Shown here one piece after another: positions 57,325 through 64,000 of a stretch of DNA of 64,000 bases. The stretch comes from an uncultured Kushneria sp. (GTDB lineage: Bacteria; Pseudomonadota; Gammaproteobacteria; Pseudomonadales; Halomonadaceae): assembly GCF_947497025.1 (NCBI RefSeq), contig NZ_CANMFC010000003.1:124001-188000 (forward strand), read 5' to 3'. The notes under the pieces are model-generated. The model saw nothing but the letters and a program-made list of their open reading frames with translations, had not been told where the DNA came from and ran no database searches. The position numbers were made by a program, and so were the translations under genes. Position 1 is the first letter of the stretch, and the number at the start of each line of letters is the position of its first letter.

Positions 57325-59955
57325 ATGGCCGAGCCGCAAGCCATTTATCTAAGCGATTACCGTCCTCCGGCCTACTGCGTCGACAAAACAGAGCTGACCT
57401 TCGACCTTGATCCGAGTGCGACACGAGTCAGGGCGCGTCTTCATATGCAGCGTCACACCGAATACGGCGAAGACACGGCGTTGACGCTGTACGGCCATGG
57501 GCTGACCACCGAGCGCATTGCCATTGATGGCCAGGTGCTGCTGGACAATGAATATCGCATTGACGGCGAGCAGCTGGTGATCGATCGAGTGCCGGGTGCG
57601 TTTGTGCTGGATACGGAAGTGGTCATCGATCCGGCCAATAATACGGCGCTGGAAGGGCTTTACGTTTCCGGACCGATATTTTGCACTCAGTGTGAGCCCG
57701 AAGGCTTTCGTCGCATCACCTGGTATCCCGACCGGCCCGATGTGATGGCCGTGTTCACCACCACGGTCATCGGTGATCAAAAGCGCCAGCCGGTGCTGCT
57801 CTCCAACGGTAATCCCGTCGAGCGCGGCGAGCTGCCCAATGGTCGTCATTTCGTCACCTGGGAGGACCCGCACCCCAAGCCTTCCTATCTCTTTGCGCTG
57901 GTGGCCGGCTCGCTCGAGTGCGTGCGCGACAGCTTCACCACCATGAGCGGGCGCGAAGTGGCCCTCGAGCTGTGGGTCGAGGCGCAGAATCTGGAAAAGA
58001 CCGACTGGGCCATGGCCTCGCTCAAGCGCGCCATGAAATGGGATGAGCAGGCCTACGGACGCGAATACGATCTGGATCTTTTCATGATCGTCGCCGTGGA
58101 CGACTTCAACATGGGCGCCATGGAGAACAAGGGGCTCAATATCTTCAACAGTGCCGCGGTGCTGGCCAATCCGCAGACCACGACGGATGCCACCTTCCAG
58201 CGTATTGAAGGGATCGTGGCGCATGAGTACTTCCATAACTGGTCGGGCAACCGAGTTACCTGCCGCGACTGGTTCCAGCTGGCGCTCAAGGAAGGCTTTA
58301 CCGTCTTTCGTGATCAGAGCTTTTCTTCCGACATCAACTCGGCACCGGTCAAGCGCATCGAGGATGCCGCGCTGATGCGCACGCTGCAGTTTGCAGAGGA
58401 TGCCGGCCCCACCGCGCATCCGGTGCGTCCCGATCATTTCATCGAGATCTCGAACTTCTACACCCTGACCATTTATGAAAAGGGTGCCGAGATCGTGCGC
58501 ATGCTCAGCAATCTGCTGGGAGAAGAGACCTTTCGCCGCGGCAGCGACCTCTACTTTGATCGCTTTGACGGTCAGGCAGTGCGGGTCGAGGACTTTGTCG
58601 AGACCATGGCTGAGGTGTCGGGCGAAGATCTGACCCGGTTCATGCGTTGGTATGCTCAGGCGGGGACCCCGCAGCTCACGGCGCGCAGCGATTACGACGC
58701 CGGCCAGCGTCAGCTTACTTTGAGCATCAGCCAGCAGACACCGCCCACGCCGGGTCAGGACGACAAGCAGCCTCTGCATGTGCCGGTACGCATGGGGCTG
58801 ATCGCGGCCGATGGCCAGCCGGTCGAGCTGATCATCAATGGTGAGTCGCACGGCACCGATACCGTACTGCATCTGCGTGAGGCCGAGCAGCAGTGGGTAT
58901 TTGACAATGTCGATGAGGGTGCCGTGCCCTCGCTGCTGCGCGGCTTTTCGGCGCCGGTTCGCCTGGAATATCCCTGGTCGCGTGATGCGCTCTCGCATCT
59001 GATGCGCTTTGACGAGGATGGTTTTAATCGCTGGGATGCCACACAGCGACTGGCGTTGATGGCGATCGAAGAGATGATGGCCGCCCATCAGCGCGGTGAG
59101 CTGATGACACTGGACAGTCGGCTGATCGAAGCTTTCCGACATCTGCTGTGCGAACCGACCGATGACAAGGCGGTGCTGGCCGAAATGCTGCGTCTGCCCA
59201 GCGAGGCGTGGATTGCCGAGCAGCAAGATCGAGTGGATATCGACGCCATCCACGGCGCCCGCCGCGCGGCGATCGAACAGCTGGCGGATAATCTTTTTCC
59301 CGAGTTCGAAAGCGTCTATCACGCCAATCAGCAGGTGGAAGCGTACGCGCCCACGCCCGAGCAGATCGCCTCACGCAGTCTCAAGAACGTGGCACTCTCC
59401 TATCTGGTCGCCAGCGGTGAGGTTGAGGCGCTCAACATGGCGCGTGCCCAGTATGAGGCCGACGACAACATGACCGACGTGCGCGCGGCACTGACATTGC
59501 TGGCGCACTCGGATCGCACTGATCTGGGCGACCCGGCGATTCGCGCCTTTGGCGAGCGCTGGGCCCATGATTCGCTGGTGATGGATCAGTGGTTTGCCAC
59601 CCAGGTGACACGTCCACAGGCGGATGCGCTGGAACGCGTACGCTTTCTGATGAAGCATCCGGCGTTTTCGATCAAAAATCCCAACCGGGTACGGGCACTG
59701 ATCGGTGCCTTTACCCAGCAGAACCGGGTCAACTTCCATCGCCTCGATGCAGAGGGGTATCGGCTGCTGGCGGATGTGGTCATCGAGCTCAACCGGCTCA
59801 ATCCGGAAATTGCCGCGCGCATGATCGTGCCGCTGACGCGTTACCATCGCCTGGATGAGAAGCGTCAGGCATTGATGCGTGGCGAGCTTGAGCGCATTCG
59901 CAGTGAAAATCTTTCGCGCAATGTGTTTGAGGTGGTGGAGAAGGCGCTGGCCTGA
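57325..59955 (+). CDS. pepN: Aminopeptidase N (M1 family)
   Basis: GAMENKGLNIFN, VAHEYFHNWSGNRVTCRDWFQLALKEGFTVFRDQSF. Confidence 0.96.
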   Translation: MAEPQAIYLSDYRPPAYCVDKTELTFDLDPSATRVRARLHMQRHTEYGEDTALTLYGHGLTTERIAIDGQVLLDNEYRIDGEQLVIDRVPGAFVLDTEVVIDPANNTALEGLYVSGPIFCTQCEPEGFRRITWYPDRPDVMAVFTTTVIGDQKRQPVLLSNGNPVERGELPNGRHFVTWEDPHPKPSYLFALVAGSLECVRDSFTTMSGREVALELWVEAQNLEKTDWAMASLKRAMKWDEQAYGREYDLDLFMIVAVDDFNMGAMENKGLNIFNSAAVLANPQTTTDATFQRIEGIVAHEYFHNWSGNRVTCRDWFQLALKEGFTVFRDQSFSSDINSAPVKRIEDAALMRTLQFAEDAGPTAHPVRPDHFIEISNFYTLTIYEKGAEIVRMLSNLLGEETFRRGSDLYFDRFDGQAVRVEDFVETMAEVSGEDLTRFMRWYAQAGTPQLTARSDYDAGQRQLTLSISQQTPPTPGQDDKQPLHVPVRMGLIAADGQPVELIINGESHGTDTVLHLREAEQQWVFDNVDEGAVPSLLRGFSAPVRLEYPWSRDALSHLMRFDEDGFNRWDATQRLALMAIEEMMAAHQRGELMTLDSRLIEAFRHLLCEPTDDKAVLAEMLRLPSEAWIAEQQDRVDIDAIHGARRAAIEQLADNLFPEFESVYHANQQVEAYAPTPEQIASRSLKNVALSYLVASGEVEALNMARAQYEADDNMTDVRAALTLLAHSDRTDLGDPAIRAFGERWAHDSLVMDQWFATQVTRPQADALERVRFLMKHPAFSIKNPNRVRALIGAFTQQNRVNFHRLDAEGYRLLADVVIELNRLNPEIAARMIVPLTRYHRLDEKRQALMRGELERIRSENLSRNVFEVVEKALA

Positions 59956-59978
59956 GGTTGTCCTGATGGCCATGCAAA

Positions 59979-60007
59979 ACGGCGCCCTATGGGGCGCCGT
60001 TTTTTTG
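59979..60007 (+). terminator. Rho-independent terminator after pepN
   Basis: ACGGCGCCC-tat-GGGGCGCCGTTTTTTT. Confidence 0.87.
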
Positions 60008-60055
60008 ATGCCAGCGGACGAGTTGTGTCGGGCGCTGTCAGGGTCTGGACTCTGC

Positions 60056-60586
60056 TCAGGGCGCGATGGCGCGAGTGGCGTCGGTAAAGCCCAGCAGTGA
60101 GATATTGGTGTCCAGACGCTTGCCGTTGGGATCAAACAGGCTGACCGTGGCCTTCGTGCCGCCACGCAGCTGGCTGAGCAGCTGACCCTGCAGGGGCAGG
60201 TCGGCGCGGCAGGCGTCATCCATGCAGACCTGATACGGGAAGGGGATTTCCTTGCCGTTATCGACCTGGAGCTGCATGCCGGGAGCAAGGCGCACGCCCA
60301 GCGGCAGCAGAAAGACCATGACCGGGTCACTGCTCTGCGGCGGATAGGCCACGACGACCCGCATGACGGGGCGGTCACTGCTGGGGCTGTTGACCAGCTG
60401 TGTCATGGTGCAGCGTGCGTCATTGCCACCACCCTTCGGGCAGCGGACTTCCCAGTCCCTGAATTGCTTGATATCGGCATCCGGTGCGTTTTGCGGCTGC
60501 GCCTGGGCAGCGGGCACCATGTAGAGGGAAAATAGCGTCGCCATCAGGGCCATAAGCCCTGAAGCCGACATGCGGCGTAACAGCAT
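60056..60586 (-). CDS. Invasion-associated locus B (IalB) family secreted protein
   Basis: Signal peptide ...AAQAQPQ; FRDWEVRCPKGGGNDARCTMTQLV; FPYQVCMDDACRADLPL. Confidence 0.82.
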   Translation of the reverse strand: MLLRRMSASGLMALMATLFSLYMVPAAQAQPQNAPDADIKQFRDWEVRCPKGGGNDARCTMTQLVNSPSSDRPVMRVVVAYPPQSSDPVMVFLLPLGVRLAPGMQLQVDNGKEIPFPYQVCMDDACRADLPLQGQLLSQLRGGTKATVSLFDPNGKRLDTNISLLGFTDATRAIAP

Positions 60587-60748
60587 GTGCAGTCTCTCCT
60601 GTAAATGACGGGTACGGGTATGACCACGCATGGCGCCCAACCCGAAGCGCTACACACTAAGCCCTGACGCCTGTTTTATAAAGTCCTGCGCCGGCGAAGG
60701 AGCTTTAACGCCCTGTCTGACGAGACGGGCGCTGGCCGATGCAGGCTA

Positions 60749-61246
60749 TCAGCGTGCCACCAGATCCGTGGAGATGGGGCGATTGCCAAAGACAGGACGC
60801 AGCACAAAATTGGAGTGGACGCCGGTGACGCCTTCGATCGGGGTGATGTGCTCCAGCAACAGGCGCTGGTAGTCATCCATGTCCTCGACGCGAATCTTGA
60901 GTTGATAGTCGACTTCCTGACCGGTGATCATCAGGCATTCGATCACTTCAGGCAGGGCCGCGACGCGCTGCTCAAAATTGGCAAAGCGTTCGGGCGTATG
61001 GCGATCCATGGAGATGTGGACCAGCGCCATCAGGCGATAGCCCAGCCTTCGGGCATCCACCTGCGCCTGATAGCCGGTAATCAAGCCGCTCTCTTCAAGT
61101 GCACGCACTCGTCTCAGACAGGGCGACGGTGACAGGCCAACGCGATCGGCCAGCGCCTGGTTGCTGATACGACCGTCCGTCTGCAGTATTTCAAGGATAT
61201 GTCGATCATGGCGGTCGATCGCAATAGTCGGTTGCCTCTCAAACAT
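60749..61246 (-). CDS. Lrp/AsnC family transcriptional regulator
   Basis: DRHDRHILEILQTDGRISNQALADRVGLSPSPCLRRVRALEESGLI; RAM domain. Confidence 0.94.
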   Translation of the reverse strand: MFERQPTIAIDRHDRHILEILQTDGRISNQALADRVGLSPSPCLRRVRALEESGLITGYQAQVDARRLGYRLMALVHISMDRHTPERFANFEQRVAALPEVIECLMITGQEVDYQLKIRVEDMDDYQRLLLEHITPIEGVTGVHSNFVLRPVFGNRPISTDLVAR

Positions 61247-61472
61247 TTATTGGTGCCTTCTGCTAAAAAGTTATTCAATACTGGAATTATATTGCTTTAA
61301 GGGGACGATTTACCACGATAATCGCAAGGACCTGTCAGGATGACGGCGCTATACTGATCCCACTGTCACAAGCAGTGCCGATTCGGCTCATGAGTCCGCT
61401 TCACGAGAGTAGACATCAATGATGCCCCTGCTCAGGCATGAAACATCCCTTCAGCGCTTATCAGAGGTCAAC

Positions 61473-63170
61473 ATGACGGCTTTCAATCATCGCAAGTACA
61501 GTCCCGCGCCGCGGGTGCCCGCCTTCCATCGCCAGTGGCCCGATCGTGATATTGAATCCGCGCCGATCTGGGTCAGCGAAGACCTTCGCGATGGCAATCA
61601 GGCGCTACTGGAACCGATGAGCGTGGAGCAGAAGAAACGTTTCTGGAAGCAGATCATTCGAGTCGGCATCAAGGAAGTCATGGTCGGGTTTCCGTCTGCC
61701 AGTCAGCCCGACTATGACTTCGTGCGCTGGCTGATCGAGGAGGACCAGATTCCCGACGATGTCACCATTGCCGTACTGGTGCAGTGTCGTGAGCACCTGA
61801 TCGAGAAGAGCTTTGAGGCATTGGTGGGCGTCAAGCGCGCTATTATCCATCTTTACAACTCCACCTCGACCACCCAGCGCGAGCGCGTGTTCGAGATGGA
61901 TCGTGATGGCATTATCAATATTGCCGTCAGCGGCGCGCAGTGGGTCAAGGAGCACGCCGACCGCTACCCGCAGGTCGACTGGCGTTTTCAGTATTCCCCG
62001 GAAAGCTTTTCCAGCACCGAGATCGACTTTTCGCTGGCCATCTGTGAAGCCGTCATGGATGTCTGGCAGCCCACACCGGACAACCGCTGCATCCTGAATC
62101 TGCCCAACACGGTGGAAGTGGCCGGTCCGCATCATCACGCCGATCAGATCGAATATTTCTGTCAGAACATCAGCCGCCGCGATAGCGTCATCATCTCGGT
62201 GCATACGCACAATGACCGTGGCGGCGCGGTGGCAGCCGCCGAGCTGGCGCTGCTGGCCGGTGCCGAACGCGTCGAAGGGACGCTGCTTGGCAACGGTGAA
62301 CGTACCGGCAACATGGATATCGTCACGCTGGCGATGAATCTCTACAGTCAGGGCATTGATCCGGAGCTTGATCTGTCGCGCCCTGATGAAATCATTCAGG
62401 TGGTGACCGAGTGCACCGGCATTACCATGCACCCGCGCCACCCCTGGGTGGGGGAAATGGTGTACACCGCCTTTTCCGGCAGCCATCAGGATGCCATTCG
62501 CAAGTCACTCAAAAAGCAGGGTGATGACGAGCCCTGGCAGGTGGCCTACCTGCCGATCGACCCGCGGGATATCGGCCGCGACTATCAGGCCGTGATTCGC
62601 GTCAACAGTCAGTCGGGCAAGGGCGGCATGGCCTTTTTGCTGGAGCGCGATTATGGCATCAGCCTGCCGCGCTGGATGATGCTGGCGCTGGCGCCCCATG
62701 TGCAAAAGGAAAGCGAGCGTCTGAGCGGTGAGCTCTCCAGCGAGTCCATCCGTCGCCTGCTGTTTGCCACGTTCATGCGGGAGGGGCCGCTGTCACTGGT
62801 CGACTATCGCCTGTCGCGGGCCAGTGAAGAGGGCCTGTCCATTACGCTTGAACAGGACGGCGAGCGCCTGACGCTGGAAGGCAGCGGTAACGGTGCCATG
62901 TCGGCCTTCATGAATGCCTGGCAGCGTTACAGTGGCCAGCAGGTCGGCATTCTTGACTACAACGAGCATTCGCTGGGCGAGGACAGTGACGCCAATGCCA
63001 TTGCCTTTGTGCAGCTCAATGTGGATGGCCAGCGTATCTGCGCCGTGGCCGAAGACAGTGATACCGTCAGCGCCTCGCTCAAGGCCGTGATTGCGGGCAT
63101 CAACCTGTGCAATGAAGCCACCCATGCCAGGGATGGCCTGACGGCCATCGCCAATAGCGCCAGCGTCTGA
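61473..63170 (+). CDS. leuA: 2-isopropylmalate synthase
   Basis: SEDLRDGNQALLEPM, HTHNDRGGAVAAAELALLAGAERVEGTLLGNGERTGN; long LeuA2-type form. Confidence 0.94.
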   Translation: MTAFNHRKYSPAPRVPAFHRQWPDRDIESAPIWVSEDLRDGNQALLEPMSVEQKKRFWKQIIRVGIKEVMVGFPSASQPDYDFVRWLIEEDQIPDDVTIAVLVQCREHLIEKSFEALVGVKRAIIHLYNSTSTTQRERVFEMDRDGIINIAVSGAQWVKEHADRYPQVDWRFQYSPESFSSTEIDFSLAICEAVMDVWQPTPDNRCILNLPNTVEVAGPHHHADQIEYFCQNISRRDSVIISVHTHNDRGGAVAAAELALLAGAERVEGTLLGNGERTGNMDIVTLAMNLYSQGIDPELDLSRPDEIIQVVTECTGITMHPRHPWVGEMVYTAFSGSHQDAIRKSLKKQGDDEPWQVAYLPIDPRDIGRDYQAVIRVNSQSGKGGMAFLLERDYGISLPRWMMLALAPHVQKESERLSGELSSESIRRLLFATFMREGPLSLVDYRLSRASEEGLSITLEQDGERLTLEGSGNGAMSAFMNAWQRYSGQQVGILDYNEHSLGEDSDANAIAFVQLNVDGQRICAVAEDSDTVSASLKAVIAGINLCNEATHARDGLTAIANSASV

Positions 63171-63190
63171 CAGGCCCGGGCCTCATGCAC

Positions 63191-63230
63191 TAAAAAAGAC
63201 CTGTTGCCACAGTGGCAACAGGCCTTTTGC
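63191..63230 (+). terminator. Terminator after leuA
   Basis: AAAAAAGACCTGTTGCCACAGTGGCAACAGGCCTTTT, near-perfect palindrome. Confidence 0.75.
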
Positions 63231-63257
63231 GTTTTGGGCCCGTGTGGCTTTATGGCA

Positions 63258-63812
63258 TCAGTAGGGCGACGTCAGCAGCATCTGGACGTCGGCATCCATG
63301 GGAATCCGGAAGCTGCTGGCGCCGAGGACAAGCTGATCGGCAAGACGCACGAGTCTGGCATTGACGAAAACTTCGCCACGGGCCACTGCATAGGTGCCCA
63401 GCAGGACGGCGCTGGCGTTGTAGTTGTTCCCCAGACGCTGCACGTTGCGAGACAAGATCATCTCGCCGGCGTACTCCTCGATATAGAGACTGTCGCGCAG
63501 TTTGACCTCAATGACATTGAGGCCATGTTCAACCAGTTTGGAGGTCATGGCTTCCGTGAGCGTGCGGCCCAGCGTGGAGGAGCGTCCCAGCTGGTCCACA
63601 TCAACGAAGGTGGTCGCAATGATGGTGTCGCTGGGTGAGAGTCGGCCATGGGCGTTCCTGACCAGGCGGTCGGCGGCGATATCGACCCGAGAGAGCAGCG
63701 TCGGCCGCTCGGGTACGGTATTGTGGCCCGGCAGGGCGGAGCAGCCTGTGACCAGCATGGAGAGCAGTAATATCATCGTCAGGGAAAAACGCGAAAGTCG
63801 TTGGCTTACCAT
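63258..63812 (-). CDS. flgO: FlgO-family outer-membrane lipoprotein
   Basis: Lipobox LVTGCS; DTIIATTFVDVDQLGRSSTLGRTLTEAMTSKLVEHGLNVIEVKLRDSLYI. Confidence 0.82.
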   Translation of the reverse strand: MVSQRLSRFSLTMILLLSMLVTGCSALPGHNTVPERPTLLSRVDIAADRLVRNAHGRLSPSDTIIATTFVDVDQLGRSSTLGRTLTEAMTSKLVEHGLNVIEVKLRDSLYIEEYAGEMILSRNVQRLGNNYNASAVLLGTYAVARGEVFVNARLVRLADQLVLGASSFRIPMDADVQMLLTSPY

Positions 63813-64000
63813 TGCGATGAGACCCTCAGCCCGTTCCGGTTTTCATAGTGATTGCTGTCACCGGCATTGATGTAATAGATGTTGGAAGACGAATACAGCA
63901 GCGTGTCGAATTCTCTCGCCCGGGTCGTGATGATGACTTCCGTATTGCCGACCTCGGTGATGTTGCCGCTGAAAGCGTCAAGCAGTGCAGCACCCGGGAT
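63806..64000 (-). CDS. C-terminal 64 aa of an unidentified protein upstream of flgO (partial; absent from the ORF track)
   Basis: Reverse-strand read-through IPGAALLDAFSGNITEVGNTEVIITTRAREFDTLLYSSSNIYYINAGDSNHYENRNGLRVSSQW*; stop overlaps the flgO start. Confidence 0.7.
   Translation of the reverse strand: MPGAALLDAFSGNITEVGNTEVIITTRAREFDTLLYSSSNIYYINAGDSNHYENRNGLRVSSQW

Noticed and set aside
57349-59322. 657-aa minus-strand ORF antisense to pepN
   Set aside because: Same shadow-ORF artefact; pepN is clearly the coding strand (HEYFHNW motif).

Overview
The window is a GC-rich gammaproteobacterial chromosomal segment. Protein content and gene order (sucAB-lpd-sucCD, putP/putA, several salt/stress genes) look like Halomonadaceae, but this assignment is inferred from gene content only. 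Most of it is ordinary housekeeping: 2-oxoglutarate dehydrogenase/succinyl-CoA synthetase operon, RNase II, a GlcNAc utilisation operon (nagA, SIS-type nagB-II, EIIA-HPr-EI fusion, EIICB transporter, GlcNAc kinase), ycjF/ycjX, HPII catalase, proline utilisation, one tRNA-Gly(CCC), NAD kinase, rhomboid protease, aminopeptidase N, leuA, and flgO at the right edge. I saw no CRISPR array, IS element, prophage or rRNA. The best candidates for undescribed biology are: (i) a compact glycosyltransferase / DUF2334 deacetylase-like / UPF0104 flippase-like cluster; (ii) a 762-aa protein carrying a DUF1266-like module at each end; (iii) an RsmB-like methyltransferase homologue lacking both catalytic cysteines, followed by a membrane protein that may be a degenerate CDP-alcohol phosphotransferase; (iv) a NagE transporter with a second EIIB domain that has lost its phosphorylatable Cys; (v) a perfect 16-bp-stem hairpin inside a lipoprotein gene; (vi) a solitary Cas2/SinR-like protein; (vii) an orphan minus-strand terminator suggesting an unannotated short transcript. 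All family calls were made by reading the translations; no database search was run.
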